DNA from: Cohaesibacter haloalkalitolerans
GTDB taxonomy: Bacteria > Pseudomonadota > Alphaproteobacteria > Rhizobiales > Cohaesibacteraceae
Length of the DNA stretch: 64,000 nt
NCBI RefSeq assembly: GCF_003574655.1
Contig: NZ_QNUM01000002.1
Location: 248,001 to 312,000, forward strand
Direction of reading: 5' to 3'
Below, in pieces: positions 45,417 to 54,463 of the stretch (position 1 is the first letter of the stretch; each line of letters opens with the position of its first letter). Position numbers and translations under genes: made by a program. A model generated the notes under the pieces. It had not been told where the DNA came from, did not search any database, and saw nothing but the letters and a program-made list of their open reading frames with translations.

Positions 45417-46382
45417 CTAGCGCTCGATGCCATAATCCATCGGTGTCCGGATGGAGCGATGGAAGCGAAGTTTCTTGAGATATTCGATCGGATCCTTGGG
45501 CGTGACCTGCGCCCCTTCCGGCACATTCAGCCAGTCATAGAGGCGCGTGAGATGGAAGCGCAAGGCTGCCCCGCGAGCCAGCAGCGGCAGGGCATTGTAT
45601 TCCTCCACCTGTAGCGGACGCACCGACTGGTAGCCTTTCAGCATGGCGCGGGCCTTGGTAACATTGAACATGTCGTCAGGCTCGAAGCACCAGGCGTTGA
45701 GGCAGATGGCAATATCATAGGCCAGAAGGTCATTGCAGGCAAAGTAGAAGTCGATGATGCCCGACAGGGCGCCCCTCAGGAAGAAAACATTGTCAACGAA
45801 CAGGTCGGCGTGAATGATGCCCTTGGGCAGATCGCGCGGCCAGTGAGCCTCGAAGAACTCAAGTTCCTTCTCGATTTCCGCCTGCAACCCCTTCTGCACC
45901 TCGTCGGCCCGGTTGGCGCACATGGCAAACAACGGCCGCCAGCCACCGACCGACAATGCGTTGGGACGCACAATCTCGAAGCCCTCGCCAGCCTTGTGCA
46001 TGCGGGCCATGGCTTCTCCAAGCTGCTCGCACTGCTCGACGGAAGGACGCCGTACCCACATGCCCTCAAGGAAGGTGACCATGGCGGCGGGCCGTCCGGC
46101 CAGGTGCCCCAAGGCCTTGCCTTCGCTGTTCTTGAGCGGGGTCGGGCAGTTGAGGCCACGAGCCGAGAGATGTTCCATCAGCCCCAGAAAGAAGGGCAGA
46201 TCGGTCGGGTTGACCCGTTTTTCATAGAGCGTGAGGATATAGGGGCCGGTTTCGGTTTGAACAAGGAAGTTCGAGTTCTCAACGCCTTCCGCGATGCCCT
46301 TGTAGGAGGTGAGTGCGCCCACATTGTAGTTGTCTACAAAGGCGCTCAGTTCTTCATCGCTGACTTCCGTATAGACCGCCAT
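45417..46382 (-). CDS. thrB: Homoserine kinase (ThrB, choline-kinase fold)
   Basis: Phosphorylates L-homoserine to O-phosphohomoserine for threonine synthase. 321 residues of the aminoglycoside-phosphotransferase-like ThrB type used in alphaproteobacteria, not the GHMP type. Landmarks are [38 protein letters not shown], catalytic loop [15 protein letters not shown] and metal-binding [28 protein letters not shown] precedes the ATG. It follows ispH by 111 bases, the usual order. rnhA, which often follows thrB in relatives, is at 27929 instead. Confidence 0.95.
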   Translation of the reverse strand: MAVYTEVSDEELSAFVDNYNVGALTSYKGIAEGVENSNFLVQTETGPYILTLYEKRVNPTDLPFFLGLMEHLSARGLNCPTPLKNSEGKALGHLAGRPAAMVTFLEGMWVRRPSVEQCEQLGEAMARMHKAGEGFEIVRPNALSVGGWRPLFAMCANRADEVQKGLQAEIEKELEFFEAHWPRDLPKGIIHADLFVDNVFFLRGALSGIIDFYFACNDLLAYDIAICLNAWCFEPDDMFNVTKARAMLKGYQSVRPLQVEEYNALPLLARGAALRFHLTRLYDWLNVPEGAQVTPKDPIEYLKKLRFHRSIRTPMDYGIER

Positions 46383-46493
46383 ATCGGTCCCCTTTCAACT
46401 TGTCTTCTCTATTTCCGATGCAAGGGGGCCGCTTGTGCCCGGCCCTTCCCCATTGTTTCTATTCGAGCCTTTCAGGCTTGATGGCTCCGGCCG

Positions 46494-47501
46494 TTATCTG
46501 ACGGGCTCTGCCTTGGGGCCTTCTTCCAGCACGCCTGCGGCGATGGCCGCTTCACGCAATTCGCGCGGGATGTTGAAGACCATGTCTTCCTTGGCGATGG
46601 TGACAACCTCGACGGTTACCGCATAGCGGGCGGAAAAGGCTTCGATGACTTCCTCGACCAGAATTTCCGGGGCCGAGGCGCCCGCCGTGATGGCAACCGA
46701 CGAAATGTCGCCAAGGCTGCCCCAGTCGATGTCGGCGGCGCGCTGAAGCAGCAGAGACTGGCGACAGCCAGCCCTCTCGCCCACTTCGCGCAGGCGCTTG
46801 GAGTTTGAACTGTTGGGCGCACCGACCACAATCATCACATCGGCGCGGGGGGCGACGGTCTTCACCGCTTCCTGCCGGTTGGTGGTGGCGTAACAGATAT
46901 CGTCCTTGTTCGGCCCCTGAATGTTGGGGAAGCGGGCCTTCAGCGCATCGACAATCCCCGCGGTGTCATCCACCGACAGGGTCGTCTGGGTGATCCAGGC
47001 CAGATTGTCCGGGTCGCGCGGCTCGAAGTCGGCCACATCGTCCACCGTCTCGATGAGCTTGACCACATTGTCGGCAAGCTGCCCCATGGTGCCGATCACC
47101 TCGGGGTGGCCGGCATGGCCGATCAAAACCACCTCGTGGCCGCGCTTGTCATGCAGCATGGCTTCCTTGTGAACCTTGGAAACCAGCGGACAGGTGGCAT
47201 CGAGATAGAAGAAATTCTTCGCCCTTGCCGCTTCCGGCACCGATTTGGGCACACCATGGGCCGAGAAGATCACCGGTTGGTCGGTCTCGGGAATCTCGTC
47301 CAGTTCCTCAACGAACACCGCGCCCTTGGCCTTCAGGCTTTCAACCACATATTTGTTATGGACAATCTCATGACGCACATAGACGGGAGCTCCGAAGGTC
47401 TTGAGAGCCAGATCCACGATCTGGATCGCCCGGTCAACGCCTGCGCAGAAGCCACGAGGGGCGCACAGAAGAATTTCCAGCGGCGGGTTCGTCTTGCTCA
47501 T
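46494..47501 (-). CDS. ispH: 4-hydroxy-3-methylbut-2-enyl diphosphate reductase
   Basis: Last enzyme of the MEP isoprenoid pathway; an iron-sulfur enzyme making IPP and DMAPP. 335 residues with the three cluster cysteines in [29 protein letters not shown] and CQSLLLQ, plus [13 protein letters not shown] and the [11 protein letters not shown] segment. The ATG at 47501 ([10 protein letters not shown]) is the family-like start; an in-frame ATG at 47543 would add 14 residues. It precedes thrB on the same strand. Confidence 0.96.
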   Translation of the reverse strand: MSKTNPPLEILLCAPRGFCAGVDRAIQIVDLALKTFGAPVYVRHEIVHNKYVVESLKAKGAVFVEELDEIPETDQPVIFSAHGVPKSVPEAARAKNFFYLDATCPLVSKVHKEAMLHDKRGHEVVLIGHAGHPEVIGTMGQLADNVVKLIETVDDVADFEPRDPDNLAWITQTTLSVDDTAGIVDALKARFPNIQGPNKDDICYATTNRQEAVKTVAPRADVMIVVGAPNSSNSKRLREVGERAGCRQSLLLQRAADIDWGSLGDISSVAITAGASAPEILVEEVIEAFSARYAVTVEVVTIAKEDMVFNIPRELREAAIAAGVLEEGPKAEPVR

Positions 47502-47857
47502 GTTGTCTTCACCTTGAGGGAGGGGTTGAAGCAAATCGCTCATAACAGGGATATGAAGAGTGTGAACCGGCTCCTGTCAAGGTGAGAAGGTTTGGAAAAG
47601 TCATTCTCAGGCAGAATCCCCTGTAAAGAGAATGGATTTTTGCTGCCAGACTATGCAAGAAAGGAACGGTGGACAGCAATTTGGCTTTCCTGATGAATTG
47701 CAATTGGCAGGATGCCGGTTATTATTCGCCATCGGCCTCAATTATGCTATAAGTCTGGGCCAAACAAGGGCATGGGCCAGGATCGAGTCGCTCTGAAGAC
47801 ACCGGATCCCCTTTGCCATGGATGCGTAGTAAGTGGTGCGTTTAGAAAGAGTGGATG
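47502..47857. other. Divergent intergenic region, no gene seen
   Basis: 356 bases between ispH and a plus-strand lipoprotein gene, holding both promoters. The part from 47590 to 47750 is relatively AT-rich. A -10-like TATGCTATAAG lies at ~47743-47753, about 105 bases before the lipoprotein start. No ORF is convincing. Confidence 0.4.
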
Positions 47858-48526
47858 ATGTCGGTATCTTTTTCCAATATCTGCAAACTGGCAGCCGTGG
47901 GCGCCTTGGGGCTTTCCCTTTCGGGTTGCATAACCGGCCCCGGCGGCATGAAGATGCCTTCCTTTGGCAACAAATCCACAGATAGTCAGGCCACCTCCCC
48001 AGCATCGGCCCCTGCAACACCGGGGGTGACGTCGAGCGCTGCGGATGTGGCCAACGGTGGCGCGATCGTTGACAGCACCACCAATCTCATTCTTTCCAAC
48101 GCCAAGAATATCAACGGCTATTGCCCTTCGGTCAGCATTCTGGGTGACACCAATGTCTACCAGTCCTACGCCAAGGGTGGCGAGGGCAATGCCAATATGC
48201 TGATCCATCAGGCCAACATCACCCAGACCGCGCGGGAATGCACCGACATGGGCGCAGAGATGTTCATCAAGGTCGGCGTTGCAGGCCGGGTTCTCGGCGG
48301 GCCGAAGTCCACCGACAAGGACAAGGCCGTATTGCCGCTGCGCATCGTGATCAAGCAGAAGGACACCGTGCTCTATTCCCAGCTGCACAAGGTGCCGGTG
48401 ATGCTGGCCCCGCCGGATCGCTCCGGCCTGTTTGCCAAAGTCGACGAGGGTATTGCCATTCCGACGCCGCGTGAGCGCAACGTTCAGATTCTGGTCGGCT
48501 TCGATTCCGGCCCGAGCAAGCGCTAG
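47858..48526 (+). CDS. Hypothetical lipoprotein
   Basis: 222 residues. The N-terminus has a lipoprotein signal with lipobox LSLSGC, so the mature protein starts at about Cys23. A Gly/Ser/Ala/Pro-rich linker follows, then a conserved-looking domain from ~85 (NGYCPSVSILGDTNVYQSYAKGG) to ~215 (VPVMLAPPDRSGLFAKVDEG, VQILVGFDSG) with a second Cys pair partner at TARECTDMG. Proteins of this kind are common as unannotated lipoproteins in rhizobia. ATG at 47858 is preferred over 47855 on spacing from AAAGAG. Function unknown. Confidence 0.75.
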   Translation: MSVSFSNICKLAAVGALGLSLSGCITGPGGMKMPSFGNKSTDSQATSPASAPATPGVTSSAADVANGGAIVDSTTNLILSNAKNINGYCPSVSILGDTNVYQSYAKGGEGNANMLIHQANITQTARECTDMGAEMFIKVGVAGRVLGGPKSTDKDKAVLPLRIVIKQKDTVLYSQLHKVPVMLAPPDRSGLFAKVDEGIAIPTPRERNVQILVGFDSGPSKR

Positions 48527-48569
48527 GCTTCCCTGCTCAACATGATCACGGCGACGAGAAGGGCCTTTT

Positions 48570-49415
48570 TCAAAGGTCCTTCCTCAGTGCATTAATGTAA
48601 CCGGGAACGTCCCTCGGATCGACTGAGGCTTGCCGTATCAACCGGTCGAAATGGCTGGTCAGCGAAGCCACCCGTGCGCTCTCGCGAAAGGCGAGGTAGA
48701 ACTCTCCGATATAGACAACGGCCAGCTTGGGGCCAAAGATGGTCACTGGCGCGCTGAATATGTGGTGCGCGTCAAACAGAAACAACCTCAGACGCGGGTA
48801 GAGATCCTCACACAAGCGGGAGATGGAGGAAAGTTGCTCCAGCCTCACCTCGCGCGCCAGCCCCGCGTAATAGGCACTACCCGAGGCAAGGGCGTTCAAC
48901 TCATGCATCGGCATGGCGATCTCATAGTCCGATTGACCGGAGCGAAGCCACGCGAACAGCTCCTGCATGGCTTCGATGGCCAGTTGTGAAGTGTTTTCAA
49001 AGGCAGAGGCATATTCCCACTTCAGCATCGCCTCGGTCTTGAGCATGTCCGGCAGGGTTGCGGGCACATGCCGCAGCTTGTAGCCAGCCGCTTCCTTGTG
49101 CCAGCCCAGAATCTGGGCATCGGCTGCGCTGCGTTCGGCCGGGCTCAGCGCCAGAGACGCGGCCACGATGTCTCCCGGTCGTTCGGGCCGATCGGTGAGC
49201 CCAAGCAGCCAATCGGTGCTAACCCCGAGCGCCATGGCGGCATCGGCCGCAAGCTGGGCATTGGGCAAACGGGCGAGATCCTCTTTCAGCAACTGCCCGA
49301 TGGTCGAGCGATCCACCCGGGTTGCCCGCGCCAAGGCACTGCGCGACATGGCACTGTGGTCCATCGCCGCCAGCAACCGTTCACGAAAGAGGGTTGCGCG
49401 GTCTCGCCTGTCCAT
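48570..49415 (-). CDS. XRE-type helix-turn-helix regulator
   Basis: 281 residues. The N-terminal ~70 residues form a Cro/CI-type HTH (MSRSALARATRVDRSTIGQLL, then ALGVSTDWLLGLTD). The C-terminal ~200 residues hold helical sequence with an aromatic-rich strand region (LRLFLFDAHHIFSAPVTIFGPKLAVVYIGEFYLAF), like the effector part of other XRE regulators in alphaproteobacteria. The start is ATG 49415; a TTG at 49427 extends it by four codons. It is convergent with the lipoprotein at 47858. Targets are unknown. Confidence 0.82.
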   Translation of the reverse strand: MDRRDRATLFRERLLAAMDHSAMSRSALARATRVDRSTIGQLLKEDLARLPNAQLAADAAMALGVSTDWLLGLTDRPERPGDIVAASLALSPAERSAADAQILGWHKEAAGYKLRHVPATLPDMLKTEAMLKWEYASAFENTSQLAIEAMQELFAWLRSGQSDYEIAMPMHELNALASGSAYYAGLAREVRLEQLSSISRLCEDLYPRLRLFLFDAHHIFSAPVTIFGPKLAVVYIGEFYLAFRESARVASLTSHFDRLIRQASVDPRDVPGYINALRKDL

Positions 49416-49700
49416 TTTCTTCACCAATGTTGATTTAAGTCTGCAAACTGCATTTTATGCAGCAAAAGCACAGACTGTCTAGCCCCCGGACTCTGCGCTA
49501 CAAACGAATAGCCGAGAAATCAAAGATACCTGTTCAGAAGGTCTCCCTCCCCCGGCATCCAGTTTATTTTCATTGATCAACCAGACTGCTGCGCGGGACG
49601 ACCGCACAGCAAGGACGCAATGTGCCTGCCTGTCGCTCAGGGACAGCACAACAGCCAACCCAAAGTCGTGTCACATGGACAGGAATAATGGATAGGAAAA

Positions 49701-49916
49701 ATGGATAGCAGAACAAGAACAATCGCCAAGGCCATCAGCTGGCAGCTCATGGGGCTCGTTTCCATGACCCTCGTGGGTTATCTCTTCACCCGCTCGCTGA
49801 CCGCGAGCAGCGGCATAGCCATCGCTTCCGCCATCGTCAGTTTCATCTTCTACTGTTTTCACGAAAGGCTGTGGTCGCGGGTTCGCTGGGGCCGGGTGTC
49901 CGACCTGTCATCGTGA
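49701..49916 (+). CDS. DUF2061 membrane protein
   Basis: 71 residues. DUF2061 hallmark: TIAKAISWQLMGLVSMTLVGYLFTRS, a second helix IAIASAIVSFIFYCFHERLWSRVRWG. Such proteins are small two-helix inner-membrane proteins, often encoded near sulfate or adenylylsulfate genes, role unknown. GGATAGGA precedes the ATG. Its last nine bases overlap the end of the convergent gene at 49908. Confidence 0.85.
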   Translation: MDSRTRTIAKAISWQLMGLVSMTLVGYLFTRSLTASSGIAIASAIVSFIFYCFHERLWSRVRWGRVSDLSS

Positions 49917-50438
49917 GGACGCTATTTCGTCCGGGTCTGCATCCTCGGCGACGGCGGCCTTGATGCGCGCCACGATGTCTTCGGCTTCGGCGCGGGTTGC
50001 GAAAGTCTCAATCTGCAGCAGAATGCCACCATGGATATCGGCCAATTCCACATTGGTCCTGCCTGCCGGATCACTGGAGCTATCAGCGGGAAGCAACTGG
50101 AACCCGGCAATGCGCACGAAAGGTACGACAAACGGTCTGGAACGCCCCAGTATCGATGCCGTTACCTGCGTCAACTCTCGGCGGTCCAGATCAATCTCAT
50201 ACTGGCGAGACCAGCCCATGATTCCTTGTGACGCGAAGGCCCAGCCAAAGCCGAAAGAGGCAAACGCCACAATCAGAACACCCGCAAGAAGATAGACATT
50301 TTCGCCATCGAAAGACATTCCGAAGACCAGATAGTAGGCAAGGATCAACAACGCGATGCCGCCGGTCCCCTTGATCGCGCGGGTCCGACCCGGAATCTGG
50401 TTCTTGACCCTTGTGAGTTGCGGACGGTTCTTGCGCAT
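49908..50438 (-). CDS. Hypothetical two-helix membrane protein
   Basis: 176 residues. A basic lead (MRKNRPQLTRVKNQIPGRTR) is followed by two helices (GIALLILAYYLVFGMSF and VYLLAGVLIVAFASFGFGWAFA) and a cytoplasmic domain with strands IDLDRRELTQVTAS, FVPFVRIAGFQLL and LQIETFATRAEAEDIVARIKAAV. The layout resembles the protein at 44736, suggesting a shared PH-like fold. dgkA ends 20 bases upstream of its neighbour's flank, so the two may be co-transcribed. Function unknown. Confidence 0.65.
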   Translation of the reverse strand: MRKNRPQLTRVKNQIPGRTRAIKGTGGIALLILAYYLVFGMSFDGENVYLLAGVLIVAFASFGFGWAFASQGIMGWSRQYEIDLDRRELTQVTASILGRSRPFVVPFVRIAGFQLLPADSSSDPAGRTNVELADIHGGILLQIETFATRAEAEDIVARIKAAVAEDADPDEIASSR

Positions 50439-50458
50439 GATGCTGTCAGTCTCTTCGG

Positions 50459-50809
50459 TTACAGGTGGCTATAGACCACATAAAGACTGTATAGCGACAT
50501 CATGGTCAAGCCGCAAAAGACCGCAAAGGACCCCAGATCCTTGGCCTGTCGGGCGAATTCGGCGAATTCATTGGTCAAATGATCCACCAGAACTTCCACA
50601 GCCGTGTTCAGGGCCTCGATGGCAATGGTCAACAGGAAGAGAAAGCCGAGAATGGCAAACTGTCCTGCATCAGCCCCCACGGCGACATAGACAGCCAGCA
50701 GGATGGCAAAGAACATGCATTCGGCCTGAGCGGCGGTCTCCTGCAAAAGCCGGAGAAACCCGGCGTAGGAGTAGGTCGCAGCGTCAAGGACATGCCGGAT
50801 ATGGTTCAT
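50459..50809 (-). CDS. dgkA: Diacylglycerol kinase
   Basis: Small inner-membrane kinase that recycles diacylglycerol to phosphatidic acid using ATP. 116 residues, three helices. The active-site region AIEALNTAVEVLVDHLTNEFAEFARQAKDLGSFAVF holds the family's ExxxNxAxE and D-x-G-x-A type residues. ATG at 50809 gives the family size; the frame continues to 51175 but is not family-like and overlaps the opposite lipoprotein. It precedes the gene at 49908 by 20 bases. Confidence 0.92.
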   Translation of the reverse strand: MNHIRHVLDAATYSYAGFLRLLQETAAQAECMFFAILLAVYVAVGADAGQFAILGFLFLLTIAIEALNTAVEVLVDHLTNEFAEFARQAKDLGSFAVFCGLTMMSLYSLYVVYSHL

Positions 50810-51044
50810 TTGCTCATTCGCCTGTTGGTTTGAAGATGGGACATCAGCCAATCTGGATTTGGGGACTGTTTCACTTGATTGGTATGACAGGGAGATGACG
50901 AGCCCCCTCGCCTTTTCGCCGACAGGGGGCAAAAAGCAGGGGATAGGCAGGAAGCTTCGGCTCTCGGCGCCTGTTTTCGATGTACCCACAACCATATACA
51001 CGACAAGATTGCGGGCCTCCAACGCTGCCTCAAAGGGAATCATC

Positions 51045-51491
51045 ATGAAGGCTGTCAGACCCTGCCCTGCCGTTGCCTCGGGATTTCGGGGCGCAATCTG
51101 GGCCATGCTGCTCCTGCTTGCCAGCGGTTCCATTGTCGGCTGTTCCGGCGTGACCGAGGATGTGACTTCAATCACCGATGTGCGCCATGTGGAGCTTGAT
51201 GGTCAATCCTATCGCATCATGGAAAATGTCGAGCAGAAGACGGTGACCACGACGCCATCGCTCGGAGCGTCCCTCAAGGGAGGCCTGATCAACGGGCTGG
51301 CGCTGGGCATGGCCAATGTCTTGCCCGGCAAGGAGACCCACCTCCGAGCAGCACGCAAATATCTCGATGAAACGGGCCGCAAGGATTGCCCGATCAGCAA
51401 GGGCCGACTGGTGGTCGAACCGCGCTATCGCTTCACCTATGCCTGTCCGGAGGCTGAGGATACCGGCAAGGATATCCCGACAATCGAATAG
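51045..51491 (+). CDS. Hypothetical lipoprotein
   Basis: 148 residues. Lipoprotein signal with hydrophobic stretch AIWAMLLLLASGSIVGC, so Cys~34 is the likely lipid anchor. The mature part has strands HVELDGQSYRIMENVEQKTVTTTPS, a Gly/Ala-rich helix GLINGLALGMANV and two more cysteines (KDCPISKGR, TYACPEAED). AAAGGGA precedes the ATG. It is convergent with mutL. I do not recognise the family. Confidence 0.72.
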   Translation: MKAVRPCPAVASGFRGAIWAMLLLLASGSIVGCSGVTEDVTSITDVRHVELDGQSYRIMENVEQKTVTTTPSLGASLKGGLINGLALGMANVLPGKETHLRAARKYLDETGRKDCPISKGRLVVEPRYRFTYACPEAEDTGKDIPTIE

Positions 51492-51511
51492 GGCCCCCGC
51501 GCGCGTGGTTG

Positions 51512-53575
51512 CTAGCTTCGGCCGAACAGCCGTTCAATGTCGCTCAGCTTGAGCTCTACATAAGTCGGGCGGCCATGGTTGCACTGACCGGAATGCGGCG
51601 TGGCTTCCATTTCGCGCAGCAGCGCATCCATTTCCTCGGCCCGCAGGCGACGACCGGACCGCACCGAGCCATGGCAGGCCATGGTGGCAGCCACATGCAG
51701 GATTTTTTCCTCGACGCGGGTCGACTTGTCCCACTCGGCCAGATCGTCGGCGACGTCGCGCACCAGCCGCTCGATATTGGGCTTGCCCAGAATGGCCGGG
51801 GTCTCCCGCACCGCAACGGCACCCGGCCCGAAGCTTTCCAGCGTCAGGCCAAGACGTTCCAGATCCTCGCCTGCTTCGAGCAGGCGGTGAACATCATCCT
51901 CATCGAGTTCCACCACATGGGGGATCAACAGCCCCTGCCGGGCGATGCCGCGTTGGGCAAGAGAGGCCTTGAGCTTCTCATAGACAAGGCGCTCGTGGGC
52001 GGCATGCTGGTCGACAATCACCAGACCATCCTCGGTCTGGGCGATGATGTAATTCTCGTGGATCTGCGCCCGTGCGGCGCCCAGTGGCCGGGCCAGTGCA
52101 GCGGCATCGAGGTCGCTATCGTTGGCGCGGGCATCTGCCGAGGGGATCGCAACATCAGCCATGCGGCCCTGAATTTCGAATGGGGGCATTTCGGATGGGG
52201 GCATCCCCGATACAGGCATTCCGGCAAAGTCACTGCTCATGCCAGCCTCGGCCAGCCCTGACGCTGCGCCGACGGATGATTGGGAAAAGCCGCTCTCAGC
52301 GCTATCCTGCCCTTCGGACAGGCTACCGGCTGCGGCTTCATCATCGGCATCGCCGGGGGCGTAGACACTCTGGCGCCAATCCCAGTTGAGTGGTTTGGCG
52401 GGCTGGTAGGCCTGCGGGCGCAGCCCTGTCACTGGACGCTCGGGCGTGCCTGTAGCAAGGGCCGGAGAAGTTCCTGAAAGGATCGCACTGCCAGCCCCGG
52501 TCGCCCGCACCCCGTCCGGACGCAGGGCGGCCAGCGTCGCCGAGCCTCCGGTGTTGGTGGAGCGATGCCCGGCTGCGGCGATGGCCTGCCGGATGGCCCC
52601 CACCACCAGCCCGCGAATATGACCGGCATCGCGAAAGCGCACGTCGGCCTTGGTGGGATGCACGTTGACGTCCACCTCGTGGGGATCGAGGTCGATGAAC
52701 AGCACGACACAAGGGTGGCGGCCTCCGAAGAGATAGTCCGCATAGGCGCCCCGAATGGCGCCAAGCATCATCTTGTCACGCACCGGGCGGCCATTGACGA
52801 AGACGAACTGCTGCAGGCTGTTGGCGCGGTTGAGGGTTGGCAACCCGGCAAAGCCGGTGAGCCGCACCGTGTCACGCAGGGCATCGATCTCGACCGCATT
52901 GTCGCGGAAGTCCTTGCCCATCACCTGCCCCATGCGCACCAGATGGGCGTCCGGGCCATTGACGGAGGCATATTCGAGGCGGGAGCGGTCTTCTCCGGTC
53001 AGGCTGAAGCGCACCTTCGGATTGGCCATGGCGATGCGCTTGACGACCTCGGAAACGGCCATATTCTCGGCCCGGTCGGTCTTGAGAAACTTGAGGCGGG
53101 CGGGCGTCGAGAAAAACAGATCCTTGACGTCGATCCGCGTGCCGATGTTGAGGGCGGCAGGTTTGGGTTCGCTCTCCTTGCCCCCTTCCACTGCAATCTC
53201 CCAGGCGTGCGGCTCGGAGGCATGGCGCGAGGTAATGCCGAGCCGGGCGATGGAGCCGATGGAAGGCAAAGCCTCGCCGCGGAACCCCAGATGGCGGATG
53301 TCCATCAGATCATCGGGATTGAGCTTGGAGGTGCAGTGGCGCCTGATGGCCATTTGCAGATCCTGCCGGGACATCCCCAGCCCGTTATCCGATACACGGA
53401 TCAGGTTCTTGCCACCACCGGCGGTCACCACCTCGACCCGGTCAGCCCCGGCATCGATGGCATTTTCCACCAGTTCCTTGACGACACTGGCAGGCCGTTC
53501 AACCACTTCGCCAGCGGCGATCTTGTTGATGGTTGCTTCGTCTAGCTGTCGGATCTTGGAAAGGCTTTCGCTCAT
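51512..53575 (-). CDS. mutL: DNA mismatch repair protein MutL, endonuclease type
   Basis: 687 residues. The GHKL ATPase motifs are intact (AAGEVVERPASVVKELVENAIDAGA, DNGLGM, GFRGEALPSI). A variable Ala/Pro/Ser-rich linker (~365-490) leads to a C-terminal domain with DQHAAHERLVYE, which matches the metal-binding DQHA-x2-E-x4-E endonuclease motif, plus MACHGSVRSGR and GQCNHGRPTYVEL. This marks a nicking MutL as in bacteria lacking MutH. The ATG at 53575 is the family start; the frame runs on to 53770 without family sequence. mutS is not in the window. Confidence 0.95.
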   Translation of the reverse strand: MSESLSKIRQLDEATINKIAAGEVVERPASVVKELVENAIDAGADRVEVVTAGGGKNLIRVSDNGLGMSRQDLQMAIRRHCTSKLNPDDLMDIRHLGFRGEALPSIGSIARLGITSRHASEPHAWEIAVEGGKESEPKPAALNIGTRIDVKDLFFSTPARLKFLKTDRAENMAVSEVVKRIAMANPKVRFSLTGEDRSRLEYASVNGPDAHLVRMGQVMGKDFRDNAVEIDALRDTVRLTGFAGLPTLNRANSLQQFVFVNGRPVRDKMMLGAIRGAYADYLFGGRHPCVVLFIDLDPHEVDVNVHPTKADVRFRDAGHIRGLVVGAIRQAIAAAGHRSTNTGGSATLAALRPDGVRATGAGSAILSGTSPALATGTPERPVTGLRPQAYQPAKPLNWDWRQSVYAPGDADDEAAAGSLSEGQDSAESGFSQSSVGAASGLAEAGMSSDFAGMPVSGMPPSEMPPFEIQGRMADVAIPSADARANDSDLDAAALARPLGAARAQIHENYIIAQTEDGLVIVDQHAAHERLVYEKLKASLAQRGIARQGLLIPHVVELDEDDVHRLLEAGEDLERLGLTLESFGPGAVAVRETPAILGKPNIERLVRDVADDLAEWDKSTRVEEKILHVAATMACHGSVRSGRRLRAEEMDALLREMEATPHSGQCNHGRPTYVELKLSDIERLFGRS

Positions 53576-53868
53576 CGAGAAGGGCACACATGATCTGGAG
53601 GAAAAGAAAGGCAGAATCACCACGATCGGCTTGTCTGGTCGCCGAGTCTGCCACAGACCGGACCGCGCTTCAAACAGCTTCGGACGATCCGTGATTTCGG
53701 CTCTGGATGGAGCGACTTGCGGCCCATTGTCAGGCGGCTGGACATTATCGCGATGCAGCCTGACCTTCAATATGGCCCGGCAGGTCTATGGCATCGCTCG
53801 GAAGGAGAACACCGTGTCGACTGAGCCCCATTCCCGATGCCTTTCTGCCGTCCGTCACCGTCTGGCGT

Positions 53869-54357
53869 TCAGTCTCGCCGCGATTTGAAGAAGGACGTCA
53901 ACAGCTCAGCACATTGTGTCTCGCTGATACCGGAATAGACATCCGGGGCGTGGTGGCAGATTGGCTGGTTGTAAAGCCGGGGACCGCTTTCGACTGCTCC
54001 CCCCTTGATATCCACGGCGCCATAATAGAGCCGACGGATCCGGGCGAAGGAAATGGCGGCAGCGCACATCGGGCAAGGCTCCAGAGTCACATAGAGATCG
54101 CACTGAGGCAGTCGCTGGCTCCCCAGTTGCACACAGGCCTCGCGGATCACGACGATCTCGGCGTGGGCGGTCGGATCATTGGTTTCGATGGTCCGGTTGC
54201 CCGCCCGCGCCAGAACATTCCCCTCATGGACGAGCACCGCGCCGATCGGCACTTCCCCGCGTGCCTCGGCCTTGCGGGCTTCCTCAAGCGCCATTTCCAT
54301 GAAGCTAGCCTTGTCGGCAACCTCTTTGAGGGTCGGTTTGGCCGGGTTTTGTGCCAT
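53869..54357 (-). CDS. tadA: tRNA-specific adenosine deaminase
   Basis: Converts adenosine-34 to inosine in tRNA-Arg(ACG), needed to read CGN codons. 162 residues; zinc and catalytic residues are in AHAEIVVIREA and LEPCPMCAAAISFARI. The core begins at FMEMALEEARKAEARGEVPIGAVLV, so the first ~18 residues are an extension; an internal ATG near 54312 is an alternative start. It is divergent from the pseudouridine synthase gene, the usual rhizobial arrangement with rsmD following. Confidence 0.94.
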   Translation of the reverse strand: MAQNPAKPTLKEVADKASFMEMALEEARKAEARGEVPIGAVLVHEGNVLARAGNRTIETNDPTAHAEIVVIREACVQLGSQRLPQCDLYVTLEPCPMCAAAISFARIRRLYYGAVDIKGGAVESGPRLYNQPICHHAPDVYSGISETQCAELLTSFFKSRRD

Positions 54358-54463
54358 GTATCAACTCTTCTGTTAGCCTTGTCGGCAAAATCTGACAGCT
54401 ATGCATTCGCGAGCACGATTTCCTCTCGCCTTCTGTTCAGCACTTGTGGTAAAGGCTTTCGCC

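Noticed and set aside
48557..48585. Hairpin GAAGGGCCT/AGGTCCTTC as a terminator of the lipoprotein gene
   Set aside because: It overlaps the 3' end of the minus-strand regulator gene and has no T-run on the plus strand, so support is too weak.
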